A stretch of DNA of 23,861 nucleotides from Planctomycetota bacterium (GCA_021803885.1 JAJZKY010000005.1:1-23861), one strand, 5' to 3'; shown: positions 1 through 6,970, counted from the first letter of the stretch. Notes: generated from the sequence alone by a model not told the origin. Numbers and translations are program-made.

Positions 1-508
1 ATACGAACCACCAACGTGGCAGGCAGAAGCCACGCTGCGTCGCCGGTTGGCTCGCCTCTGCGCTCGCGTCTCTGTTTGCTTGTCAACGGTAATCCTTTGG
101 CCCGCGCCTGTTTTGCTGCTCTCGACAGCCCTGTATGGCTCATCCTTGACTGCCCTCCAATCCATTTCGTGTTGCTGCTCAGTCTGTCAGGTGCATTCCT
201 CTGTTCACAGTGATGGCGGCTACTGCCAATACTTACCTTTGACGATGTTGACGTGTTTGGCAACTCTGGGGCATTGTCTCGATCGCCGACAGTCCGCCCG
301 TTGAGTCGGATCGACCATGCCAAGGACTACGAAAACTTCACGGCGTATGATATTTCGATGATCTTCCAGACGATGCGTTGGGCTGTTCATGTGCTGTTTT
401 GGATTGCATTGGTGCTTGTTCCTATTGGCCTTTTCAAAAGGAACAGTGGATATGCCAAGCTCTGCGGGAACGGAAATGTCCGGTTCCTGCCACGTTGGTG
501 GTTCGTAT
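1..508. repeat. Inverted repeat pair, 1-23 and 486-508
   Basis: Bases 1-23 are the exact reverse complement of 486-508; the right arm lies inside the coding sequence of the PH-like membrane protein (codons for FLPRWWFV). A perfect 23-bp match at this distance is not expected by chance. The left arm starts at base 1, so the repeat may extend beyond the window. It could be a fold-back assembly chimera or a true inverted duplication. Reading the minus strand from the left arm gives no alternative start-bearing N-terminus, because an in-frame stop lies at 83-85. I see no convincing gene in 1-357: the short frames there have no SD site and no recognisable protein features. Confidence 0.8.
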
Positions 509-915
509 CTGCGTGGATATACATTCTGGTGAGGTTCGCATTCTTCGGCTCCAATTATCTCCGGACAGGCTTTCAATTCTCTCTGCAATTTTTGACCGGT
601 GCCATGATTTCAATCGCTGCGATTGGGGGTATGTTATCGCTCCCCGGAGTCCTGATGGTGACAAATGACGCTCTCGAAGAGCGCAACTGGATCTGGCGCA
701 ACAAGAAGATCCGATGGTCTGAAGTCCAAGAAATACATGCCGAAAAAAAGGGTAGTGCAATCACGGTGATCGGTCCCGGTCGCAGCAGAATTCTTTATAC
801 GAACGTGTACCCGGACCGAGCTCGATTTTTGATCGAGATTAAGAAGCACTGCGGCGATAACCTTCCGCCGGATTTTCCAAGCGAACCCTTAAACTCTGAT
901 ACGTCCATTAGATAA
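358..915 (+). CDS. Small membrane protein with PH-like C-terminal half
   Basis: This 185-aa protein has three probable membrane segments (about residues 8-26, 47-63 and 78-101). A soluble C-terminal part follows with the pattern NDALEERNWIWRNKKIRWSEVQEI near 103-126 and then short beta-strand-like stretches. That pattern is typical of bacterial PH (bPH-like) domains, in which an N-terminal membrane hairpin anchors a small beta-sandwich; the role of such proteins is mostly unknown. A longer reading from a GTG at 253 is possible, but its extra 35 residues look unstructured and the GTG has no SD. The ATG at 358 also lacks a clear SD, so the start is uncertain. The gene contains one arm of the 23-bp inverted repeat, so its 5' part could be an assembly product. 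The family call is inference from pattern only. Confidence 0.6.
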   Translation: MIFQTMRWAVHVLFWIALVLVPIGLFKRNSGYAKLCGNGNVRFLPRWWFVSAWIYILVRFAFFGSNYLRTGFQFSLQFLTGAMISIAAIGGMLSLPGVLMVTNDALEERNWIWRNKKIRWSEVQEIHAEKKGSAITVIGPGRSRILYTNVYPDRARFLIEIKKHCGDNLPPDFPSEPLNSDTSIR

Positions 916-1043
916 ATATGGCTGACCGGCCACAGGCCGGGTGTGTCACCGCCAAACGGGAAGTTTGCAATTCAAGGAAGAGTAAAACGGCACTACAATA
1001 CTGTCAAGGCGCAAGTTGTCCCCTCTTCCCCGGAGGTCGCGCT

Positions 1044-1286
1044 ATGCTTATCCTCGTTCCCTGGAAGCCGGTAGTCATCATCTGGTTAGTGCTGTCTGCG
1101 ATGTTCTTCTTCAGTTGCGTCGCACAGTCACTGATGGAGGGCCAGAATCCCTTCTTGCCGCGCGGGTTCTACATCAGCCAAGTGGACCACATGGGTCATA
1201 TTGCGCATCATCGCAAGTATGCGCACAAGGCGGCCGAGGCTGCGCGCACTAATCCAACTCCATCGGCGAAACTCGCAGCGAATTGA
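1044..1286 (+). CDS. Small single-pass membrane protein, unknown function
   Basis: This 80-aa ORF has a good SD (GGAGG, about 8 nt before the ATG). Residues 1-8 are followed by a hydrophobic segment (about 8-27, VKPVVIIWLVLSAMFFFSC-like) that could be a signal anchor or, because of the Cys near 25, an atypical lipoprotein signal. The remainder is polar and contains a His-rich stretch (HMGHIAHHRKYAHK, about 49-62) that could bind metal. A longer frame opens at an ATG at 918, but its extra 42 residues carry no recognisable feature, and the SD decides for 1044. It lies on the same strand as the PH-like protein, 128 bp downstream. I do not recognise the family. Confidence 0.5.
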   Translation: MLILVPWKPVVIIWLVLSAMFFFSCVAQSLMEGQNPFLPRGFYISQVDHMGHIAHHRKYAHKAAEAARTNPTPSAKLAAN

Positions 1287-1591
1287 TGCCGGCGGCGTTG
1301 GCACTCCTCAGACGATTCGTGACTACGAAACTTAACCAACATCGGCTGACATCGTAGGACAATCCGTGTCCGTCCCTGGCGCAGACTGTCGTTATTCAAC
1401 GGTAGGTGCTTCCGATAAAGGGCCGGGCGCAGCAGGTGCCTCGATTGTCAAGTGCAAGGACATTCTTTACAGTTTGTCTCCGGAGATCCTTTACAGTTGG
1501 AAGTACGGTGACTGGTTTGCAGGCAGTCGCGATCGACACGACAGGAATCGCAAATGTCGGCGCCACCTTTTAGGAAAATTGTGCAGAGTGA
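1287..1591. other. Gene-free stretch left of the insertion sequence
   Basis: No frame here has a convincing start, SD or protein pattern. The stretch holds paired repeats at 1461-1498 that resemble a transposon end (described separately) and finishes at the left target-site copy of the ISAs1-type element. Before the IS arrived it was continuous with the leader of the HNH-type gene at 2907. Confidence 0.5.
1461..1498. repeat. Paired CTTTACAGTT motifs around CTCCGGAG, possible old transposon end
   Basis: The 10-mer CTTTACAGTT occurs at 1465-1474 and again at 1489-1498, exactly 24 bp apart, with the 8-bp palindrome CTCCGGAG (1478-1485) between them. Closely spaced copies of a short word near a boundary are typical of transposase-binding arrays in the ends of IS481/IS3-like elements. 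No matching transposase or second end is in the window, so this would be a remnant. The transposon interpretation is inference; the repeat itself is seen directly. Confidence 0.4.
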
Positions 1592-1601
1592 GCACTGGAT
1601 G
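1592..1601. repeat. Left target-site duplication of the IS
   Basis: GCACTGGATG directly abuts the left inverted repeat and is repeated exactly at 2852-2861 beyond the right inverted repeat. A 10-bp duplication lies within the 8-10 bp range known for ISAs1-family elements. Confidence 0.95.
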
Positions 1602-2851
1602 CAGGGCAATCGCATGAACGCGAGGTAGCTGGTTTGATACGGCATCTGGGTTGATACTCGTTTTTTCTAGCGGGTGCCGCTTTGCTGTTTCCAGGGAGGT
1701 GGATATGGAAGCAGCGGGCGGTCTTCGTTTGGCGGATGTGTTTGTGTCGATTGACGATCCACGGCAGGAGGCCAAGGTACGGCACGATTTGGTGGAGTTG
1801 CTGGTCGTAGCTGTGAACGCGGTTCTGGTGGGCGCGGAGACGTTTGTCGAAATTGAATTGTGGGCCAACGAGAAGCTGGATTGGCTGCGTAAGTATCTGC
1901 GATTGGAGCATGGCATCCCGGCACACGATACCTTTGGGCGCATCTTCGGGCTGATCGATCCGGGCCAGTTCGAGGCGGCTTTCCGGCGCTGGGTATCGAG
2001 TATTTTGCCGGCTCTGGGCGGGGAGACGATCGCCATCGACGGCAAGACCAGCCGGCGTTCGGGCGGCGTGGATGCTACGGCGCTGCATTTGGTATCGGCG
2101 TTTGCAGCCGGGGCGGGCCTGGTGCTGGGGCAACGGGCCACGCGAGAAAAATCCAACGAAATTACGGCCATTCCCGAGTTGTTATCCACGCTGGCACTAC
2201 GCGGCTGCACAGTGACGATCGACGCGATCGGCGCGCAGGTACAGATTGCCGAGTCGATCCGGAATCGCGGCGCTGACTATGTCCTGGCGATCAAGGACAA
2301 CCAACCGCAGTTGGCCGGATCGATTCGCGACTTCTGGCGCACCTTCCGCGCTCATCCGCCCGGCTGGGCCCCACACTCGTTTGCCGAAACCGTGGAGAAG
2401 GATCATGGCCGCATCGAAACCCGCCGCTGTTATGCCTTTGACCAACTGGAGTGCCTGTCTGAACCAGAGCAATGGAAGGACCTGCGCTCGTTCGCCGTAC
2501 TCGAAGCCGAACGGCAGATAGGCCAGACCGTGCAGCGAGAGACTCGCCTCTATATCAGCAGCTTGGCACCCGACGCTGAGCGGCTGGCGCGCACGATTCG
2601 CTCCCACTGGGCAGTGGAGAACCGCCTTCACTGGGTAATGGATGTGATCTTCAATGACGACCAGATGCGTGCCCGCAGCAAGTACTCCGCCCATAACCTG
2701 GCAGTGCTCAAACACATCACTCTCAACCTTATCCGCCTCGACCCGGTCAAACGCAAAGGCGGCGTCAAAGCCCGACGCCTCATCGCCGCCACCTCCGACA
2801 ACTACCGCGCCGAACTCCTCGGACTCAAATGACGTTCATGCGATTGCCCTG
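1602..2851 (+). mobile_element. Complete ISAs1-family insertion sequence (1250 bp)
   Basis: The element is bounded by perfect 19-bp inverted repeats: CAGGGCAATCGCATGAACG at 1602-1620 and its reverse complement at 2833-2851. Both sides carry the same 10-bp direct repeat (1592-1601, 2852-2861). One transposase gene fills the interior. Intact ends, an intact transposase and a perfect duplication indicate a recent insertion and potential activity. It sits 55 bp upstream of the HNH-type gene at 2907, so it probably separates that gene from its original promoter or supplies a new one. The upstream context is the mobile-element remnant at 1461-1498, a common pattern of nested insertions. Confidence 0.95.
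1705..2832 (+). CDS. ISAs1-family DDE transposase
   Basis: This 375-aa protein is the transposase of the IS, catalysing cut-and-join of the inverted repeats. The N-terminus (about 15-85) resembles the DDE_Tnp_1-associated domain of this family. Catalytic residues are visible as D112 in IAIDGKTSRRSG, D173 in VTIDAIGAQ, and E305 in the signature HWAVENRLHWVMDVIFNDD (301-319). The length matches the usual 370-380 aa of the family. The ATG at 1705 was chosen because a strong SD (GGGAGG at about 1694-1699) lies just before it; an upstream TTG at 1651 would add 18 residues without an SD. The stop codon lies directly at the right inverted repeat. No frameshift or missing catalytic residue is seen. 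Confidence 0.95.
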   Translation: MEAAGGLRLADVFVSIDDPRQEAKVRHDLVELLVVAVNAVLVGAETFVEIELWANEKLDWLRKYLRLEHGIPAHDTFGRIFGLIDPGQFEAAFRRWVSSILPALGGETIAIDGKTSRRSGGVDATALHLVSAFAAGAGLVLGQRATREKSNEITAIPELLSTLALRGCTVTIDAIGAQVQIAESIRNRGADYVLAIKDNQPQLAGSIRDFWRTFRAHPPGWAPHSFAETVEKDHGRIETRRCYAFDQLECLSEPEQWKDLRSFAVLEAERQIGQTVQRETRLYISSLAPDAERLARTIRSHWAVENRLHWVMDVIFNDDQMRARSKYSAHNLAVLKHITLNLIRLDPVKRKGGVKARRLIAATSDNYRAELLGLK

Positions 2852-2861
2852 GCACTGGATG
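2852..2861. repeat. Right target-site duplication of the IS
   Basis: Exact copy of GCACTGGATG adjoining the right inverted repeat; its partner is at 1592-1601. Confidence 0.95.
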
Positions 2862-2906
2862 GGCCCGGCCGCGGACGCCGGCCTCGATGCAATACGATGA
2901 GAAAGC

Positions 2907-3659
2907 ATGGCTCGAAGTGGTTCCGGCACTCCTCGTCTCGTCATTTTCATCGCGCTCATTGCTGCCGCGGTGTTCCTCTACAACCGAATCAATCAGCCCG
3001 TGCCGCGCCGGCCTGAACGGCGGCGCGAATCATCGCGTATTCATCGCAAACAAGACGAGTTGCCCATGTATCCGGGGGCCGAAACCCACTACGGCGAGCG
3101 GCACAGTGCGCCGGAGTCCTGCCAGGCGATGGGCGTATCGTGCGAGTCCAGTTATCTCACTCCCTGGACGGAACCGGCGAACGGTACTTGCCGACTCCGC
3201 ATGGAAGACGGCTATCCGATTCCCGATCCGCGATGTACGCCGGGCGGAATCAATCCGTCTGTCACGGTGGACGATCTGAGAAATCCTGGATGGCGAACGC
3301 GATGTATTCGGAACTGCCAAACCAGCGAAGAGCAGAAGCACGCTGCGTATGCCTGGTACGGTATTCGCGAGCCGCATCATAATTTCAAAAAACGTCAGGT
3401 CTGCGAGCTGGATCACCTGGTTCCGCTGGAACTCGGCGGCGCCGATGGGCTGGGCAACATCTGGCCGCAATGCGGTCCCGACGGCGTCGTTCTCGATCAG
3501 CGTTATTTCAAGCTGAAGGACCGCGTCGAGAATTATCTTGCAGATCAGGTAAGAACGGGGCGGATGCCGCTGGCGGAAGCTCAGCGTGGAATCGCCTCCG
3601 ATTGGGTCCAGTACCTGCCGGCCGCAAATCGCTATTGCGCGGCCGGAGGGCGGTGTTGA
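2907..3659 (+). CDS. Membrane-anchored, Cys-rich HNH-type protein
   Basis: This 250-aa protein has an N-terminal signal anchor (about 10-26, after a short basic start), a Pro/Arg-rich linker (30-48), and an extracytoplasmic body. The body contains ten Cys (72, 79, 95, 110, 133, 137, 166, 189, 244, 250), an arrangement suited to disulfides. A beta-beta-alpha-metal-like core is visible at 166-187: C-ELDHLVPLELGG-ADGLGNIWPQ, with D169-H170 and N184 in the positions of the HNH core. The C-terminal helix (ASDWVQYL) is typical of this little-studied group of exported HNH-like proteins. It may degrade extracellular or incoming DNA, but activity is inference. A weak SD (GAGAAA) precedes the ATG. The IS lies immediately upstream and may alter its expression. 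Confidence 0.75.
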   Translation: MARSGSGTPRLVIFIALIAAAVFLYNRINQPVPRRPERRRESSRIHRKQDELPMYPGAETHYGERHSAPESCQAMGVSCESSYLTPWTEPANGTCRLRMEDGYPIPDPRCTPGGINPSVTVDDLRNPGWRTRCIRNCQTSEEQKHAAYAWYGIREPHHNFKKRQVCELDHLVPLELGGADGLGNIWPQCGPDGVVLDQRYFKLKDRVENYLADQVRTGRMPLAEAQRGIASDWVQYLPAANRYCAAGGRC

Positions 3660-4174
3660 GCGGTCGGTGCCGGTCTTTTCAGAATTGCCGAATGCCCTTG
3701 CGCCTCCTGGTCGAGGAGGACCACTCGCCGGTTCAGATCATGCCGCCGATTCCAGAAATCGTCGCCGGCAACAACGCGAATCCGAACGCTCGGGTTTTGG
3801 GGTTCCGCTTAGCTCAAAAGGCACCGGCAGGAGTTGTGCGAAGTTCTTGGACAGGATCCTTCCCCAGTTTTGCCGCCTCTGCGACAGCACCGAGCGCGTC
3901 GCCGGCGACAGGATGGCCTAGATTCCTGGTCCAGAGCCGACTTAGAAGGAGTGATTTCGTTCGGGCATCGAGAGCGGAGCTCAAGTCATCCGTCATCCCC
4001 GGTCTCTATGAAATGCGAGGGACCGGGTGCACCCTCAGTGAATAATGAGATCCCGAGATCGTGGCCACCCGCCTCCGGGTCCGCAGGGTCACGCCATGCC
4101 GTGGTGGGGTTCAGCGGCCAGCTTGATCCCAGGTCTCAAAAACCGGGAGACGTAGGGCACCGGCATACGGCCAA
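3660..4174. other. Gene-free stretch between convergent genes
   Basis: About 515 bp without a convincing gene: several overlapping open frames exist on + but none has an SD or a recognisable protein. Two short hairpins are visible, around 3998-4025 (CCGGTCTC pairing with GGGACCGG, one mismatch) and 4133-4151 (GTCTC with GAGAC). Neither has a T-run, so I do not call terminators. The region separates the + strand HNH-type gene from the - strand membrane-protein pair. Confidence 0.5.
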
Positions 4175-4648
4175 CTAATGGGCTGCAAGAAGTTTGAGAA
4201 GGAGGCGAGTTGCGCGAATCACGGCGGTAGCGGTGAATCCGAGGATAAACCACCAGATGGCCGAAAACACTCCGTCAACCGTCCAGTTTGCCTTCACCGA
4301 GTACGGGAGGACGGATGGGAGGACCGATGTTCCCACCAAGAGAAAAGACGACCAGATCGCCGAACCGAAGTAGTCTACAAGGATCTGGAAATAGCCCCAG
4401 CTCTTTAACCTTTGGATAATCAGTTTTTGATTAACGGCCGGCAGGATCGCGATTACCGCGATCAAATAGCCGACGAGTATGGCTGATATTGTGAGCAGTC
4501 TGTCGAGGAATGCCCCTCCCCAGGAAACTGAAAGCAGGTGAAGGTATCCATAATGCCAGCCCAGAACCCCCAACGTCAGTCCAACGATCAGGGGTGCCCA
4601 ATCCTCCGCGAGGAAGCCGATCGAACGGCGCTTTGGGACGGGAATCAT
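4175..4648 (-). CDS. RexB-like four-pass membrane protein (candidate defence effector)
   Basis: This 157-aa protein has four probable membrane helices (about 17-38, 50-70, 94-113, 126-146) and a basic cytoplasmic loop between the second and third (AVNQKLIIQRLKSWGYF). It ends in a basic amphipathic tail. The ATG at 4648 overlaps the TGA of the upstream gene (ATGA), implying translational coupling; an ATG at 4708 would give 177 aa. Size, four helices, the charged 'RL..WGY' loop between TM2 and TM3, and position directly after a soluble partner all recall lambda RexB (144 aa, ion-channel-like abortive-infection effector); KwaA of Kiwa is another four-pass protein of this sort. This is comparison from memory, not an alignment, so the function is inference. 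The membrane topology is well supported. Confidence 0.75.
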   Translation of the reverse strand: MIPVPKRRSIGFLAEDWAPLIVGLTLGVLGWHYGYLHLLSVSWGGAFLDRLLTISAILVGYLIAVIAILPAVNQKLIIQRLKSWGYFQILVDYFGSAIWSSFLLVGTSVLPSVLPYSVKANWTVDGVFSAIWWFILGFTATAVIRATRLLLKLLAAH

Positions 4649-5505
4649 AGAAGGCTCTTGAGGTAGTCCCTCTGGTCCTCTATCGCTCTTCGCAATGTTC
4701 GCTGACATGCTTCTGCCCCCAGAATGCGTCCCTGATATTCGGTGGCGGCCGAGAACACCAGTCGGTCGCGGATGAAGTCAATTTCCTCTTGCCTTGTCCG
4801 ACCCTCACCCCGACCCTTGATTTTCAACGATTCGATATTATCGTCTGCCGCCCTGATACGTCGCATCAGTTTTTTCAATAGGGACGTGTTCAGGCTTTCT
4901 TCGCGGCGTCGCCCGGCGGTCATTGTGAGCTCGAATGTGTGGGCATTCGCTTGGGTTTGCGCGTCCGACAGGAGCTTAGATAACGATTCCATCTCTGCTG
5001 AAAAATCGGGATGGTGCGCAGGCCCACGGAGCTTGAGATTGAAGCTTCCGAGCTTCTCCATTTTTTCAAAGCGCGCCCACTTGTCTTTCCTGAGTACGGG
5101 TTGAAGCTCGATCGTCTGGTGGGTGAGGTCGGTAATCACAGTCTCTATTTTGGATGCCCGAACTAGCCTATGCCGTTGAGTGGTCATCACGTGCAGACCC
5201 GCATCGTAGACGAAGAAACTTACCTCGTCAATTCCTTCGTCTTCTCCAATTTCTAGCTCTCTGTGCTTGGCAGTCTTGAGATCGAAGCGACCCGGTAGAC
5301 CCGTCATGCGTACGCGGGATACCGCCCCAAAGATCTGGCCATGGCTGTCACTCATAATTTCGAGGTAATCAGAGTGTTCGCTATCGCGGCTGAGCAACCG
5401 CTTTGTTGCGGGAGTCTTCTTCAGCGGGGAGAGCAAACTGTGGAGGTCAATGGGGTCGCCCTCTGGATCGAGAACGTGCCAGAAGTCAACGTTTAGCTTA
5501 ACCAC
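4645..5505 (-). CDS. RexA-like soluble partner of the membrane protein (possibly DUF6731-type)
   Basis: This 286-aa soluble protein has no signal or membrane segment. Its N-terminal half is beta-rich (KLNVDFWHVLDPEGDP at the start; DEVSFFVYDAGLHVMTTQRHR around 93-113; TIELQPVLRKDKWARFEKM 131-149). Its C-terminal half is helical with a conserved-looking segment LLKKLMRRIRAADDNIESLKIKGRG (209-233) followed by EEIDFIRDRL (240-249). The start is GTG at 5505 with a strong SD (GAGGTG, 8 nt upstream). The order soluble protein then four-pass membrane protein, their ATGA overlap, and the two lengths match lambda rexA (279 aa)-rexB; it could equally belong to an uncharacterised DUF6731-like family. 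In RexAB the soluble partner senses phage DNA complexes and activates the membrane partner; applying that here is inference. Confidence 0.75.
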   Translation of the reverse strand: MVKLNVDFWHVLDPEGDPIDLHSLLSPLKKTPATKRLLSRDSEHSDYLEIMSDSHGQIFGAVSRVRMTGLPGRFDLKTAKHRELEIGEDEGIDEVSFFVYDAGLHVMTTQRHRLVRASKIETVITDLTHQTIELQPVLRKDKWARFEKMEKLGSFNLKLRGPAHHPDFSAEMESLSKLLSDAQTQANAHTFELTMTAGRRREESLNTSLLKKLMRRIRAADDNIESLKIKGRGEGRTRQEEIDFIRDRLVFSAATEYQGRILGAEACQRTLRRAIEDQRDYLKSLL

Positions 5506-5933
5506 GGTAGGTTCACCTCGGGGTTTTGGAAGTGCCGAGCTTGTCGGTAGACCGCGGTTTGGGCAGTGCAGCAGTCGCGCAGTTCCTGCCTTGCGTGAAT
5601 CCGGAACTAGCCTTATTGCGTGGTCTGGACACAGTCTACTCCTGTGGTAGGTTCACAGCTTAATTCCGAGATACTTTAGCTACTAGGTCGGCAACAGCAT
5701 GGGATAGATGCCAGAGCGGAACACGCAGGGCTAGATTTCCTCGCCTCCCAGGTTGGCGGGGGGGCCGGGTGCTAGGGAACCAATCCAGCCACGACTGATA
5801 AGTGCCTCACCTTTGGGCACCCGAGAGACCGCGAACCTAAACCGGCGAGAGGCAGACTACGCCTTTATGATCAGTCCCCGTAAGCGGGGATTGGACACGT
5901 TTCCGAGATGCCGGCTGAAACTTGCGGATGCCG
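5506..5933. other. Leader of the RexA/B-like pair, with an 11-bp direct repeat
   Basis: No gene is seen in these 428 bp. GGTAGGTTCAC occurs at 5506-5516, immediately before the GTG start of the pair and overlapping its SD, and again at 5646-5656. On the coding strand this reads GTGAACCTACC twice, 140 bp apart, which could be an operator pair or coincidence. A hairpin with stem TCCCC/GGGGA lies at 5875-5890, just downstream of the next gene's stop; it has no T-run. No clear -35/-10 pair was found. Confidence 0.4.
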
Positions 5934-6503
5934 CTAGTCGAGCCTATCGCGATTGATGTGTTCATCCTGAAGTTCTCGATAGAATTTCATTGCGGCGCGA
6001 TTCTCATTGAGAAGCTGGGGGCCAGATATTTTCCGTCCTGGCAGCATTTTGACCGCATTGATCTCTTCATAAAACTGCATGTAGAGATCGCGGAAAACGC
6101 GCTTTATCACTTGGGTGTCGACCATCCCGCCCTCGCATGAAACCGCCACTAGTTCAAGCGTATTCACGAGTTGTAGGGCATCCGGCTCGATTGGATTATC
6201 GGGATTTATATGCCTGAGAACGGACATATGAGTCCAGAGAGGGATCAACAGCTGCCGCTGGCTGAGAAGCATTTGGCTCTCGTGAATCTTCTGGGAAAGT
6301 GCAGACTGATCACTGCTGATTTGCTGGGATGTTGCGCTCTGCTCTCGTGCCAGGTCGCGGGACAGCTTCGCTTGACCTTTGTAAACGATCACGCTAATGA
6401 TGGCTGCCGCCACCGCAGCGATAGCGGCCAGCCCCGTTCCTATGGCAATTACCACATTCGGATCCACGTCTATGCTCTTCCGCTTCCGCCGCAGCACCCG
6501 CAC
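5934..6503 (-). CDS. Membrane-anchored coiled-coil protein (DUF4760-like)
   Basis: This 189-aa protein has a basic N-terminus (RRKRK), one membrane helix (about 16-41, NVVIAIGTGLAAIAAVAAAIISVIVY), and a Gln/Ser-rich coiled coil (about 43-85). A helical cytoplasmic domain follows with INPDNPIEPDALQLVNTLELVAVSCEGGMVD (99-129) and RVFRDLYMQFYEEI. This layout and the 'W.hm..l..iNP' region resemble DUF4760 proteins, which are uncharacterised and often found in accessory islands. The GTG at 6503 is preceded by AGGGGA; two further in-frame GTGs (codons 3 and 13) are possible starts. Its 5' end overlaps the small ORF 6470-6718 by 34 bp. A role in defence is suggested only by the neighbouring gene pair. 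Confidence 0.65.
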   Translation of the reverse strand: MRVLRRKRKSIDVDPNVVIAIGTGLAAIAAVAAAIISVIVYKGQAKLSRDLAREQSATSQQISSDQSALSQKIHESQMLLSQRQLLIPLWTHMSVLRHINPDNPIEPDALQLVNTLELVAVSCEGGMVDTQVIKRVFRDLYMQFYEEINAVKMLPGRKISGPQLLNENRAAMKFYRELQDEHINRDRLD

Positions 6504-6718
6504 GGATCCCCTGGTGCGCCGCCGCTCATACTCAAAACTCGACCTCTGCTCTCGCGGATCGATTTTTGCAATACTCTCTCGACTTGGATCGAAACTGTAT
6601 AGACCGCATCATCATCGTGGAATTGAACTGACTCGCTTCCCGTTCGGTTCCGCCTGGTGTCTTCAGCCAAGGCCTTCGCAATTCTCGCGTTCAATCGAAG
6701 CAGCCTCCCTAACTGCAT
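6470..6718 (-). CDS. Possible small ORF with Gly/Cys-rich tail
   Basis: An 82-aa frame begins at an ATG 5 nt after a perfect TATAAT on the same strand and overlaps the start of the DUF4760-like gene by 34 bp. The protein has an Arg-rich N-terminal helix (LGRLLRLNARIAKALAEDTRR), a middle part DDDAVYTVSIQVERVLQKSI, and a tail ending PCGCCGGSGRA. There is no SD; with the -10 so close, translation would have to be leaderless. The Gly/Cys tail reads through the other gene's start and could be fortuitous. I do not recognise it and am unsure that it is expressed. Confidence 0.3.
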   Translation of the reverse strand: MQLGRLLRLNARIAKALAEDTRRNRTGSESVQFHDDDAVYTVSIQVERVLQKSIRESRGRVLSMSGGAPGDPCGCCGGSGRA

Positions 6719-6723
6719 CTGGA

Positions 6724-6729
6724 ATTATA
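6724..6729 (-). promoter_or_regulatory. Candidate -10 element TATAAT
   Basis: A consensus TATAAT is read on the minus strand upstream of the small ORF and the DUF4760-like gene. No good -35 box stands 16-18 bp further upstream. A start site 7 nt downstream would fall at about the ATG at 6718, which would imply a leaderless transcript. Evidence is the -10 match alone. Confidence 0.3.
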
Positions 6730-6940
6730 GCCGCTGATCCTGAGTTTGCGGTTCCATTGGTGCCTTCGGGGCAAATCACTCACCCAGAATGGTTTCCTTG
6801 ACGAACGTAGGATACGTATTGGTAAACGGGCTTCCCGACTGTAATCCGTCCGTGGCGGAGATGGTGCCCGTCGGGTGGGTCAAACCTGACGCCTGCGTTG
6901 GCGCGGGCATCATTTGAGGGTGGGCAGACGGGCGGCAGCA

Positions 6941-6970
6941 CAAAAATGTGGAGCCGGACTTGCTGGCTCC
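6941..6970 (-). terminator. Rho-independent terminator of the ardC-parB operon
   Basis: On the minus strand, 26 bp after the ParB-like stop codon, GGAGCC (6970-6965) pairs perfectly with GGCTCC (6955-6950) around a 9-nt loop; a five-T run follows shortly at 6946-6942. This is a short but well-formed intrinsic terminator placed exactly where the operon should end. Confidence 0.65.

Noticed and set aside
24..40. Near match to 3333-3349 (one-base indel) within the HNH-type gene
   Set aside because: Too short and gapped to exclude chance; no further similarity on either side.
1366..1617. 83-aa + strand frame ending at the left edge of the IS
   Set aside because: No SD and no protein features; it runs through the repeat motifs and the left inverted repeat.
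4133..4151. Hairpin GTCTC/GAGAC downstream of the four-pass membrane gene as a terminator
   Set aside because: The stem is only 5 bp and no T-run follows on the minus strand; the T's are in the loop.
3470..4178. Several long overlapping + strand open frames after the HNH-type gene
   Set aside because: No SD sites and no recognisable protein pattern; the first of them mostly overlaps the real gene in another frame. Probably an effect of high GC.
5871..5895. Hairpin GTCCCCGTAAGCGGGGAT resembling a type I-E CRISPR repeat
   Set aside because: Only a single copy; nothing similar at about 60-bp spacing on either side and no cas genes in the window.
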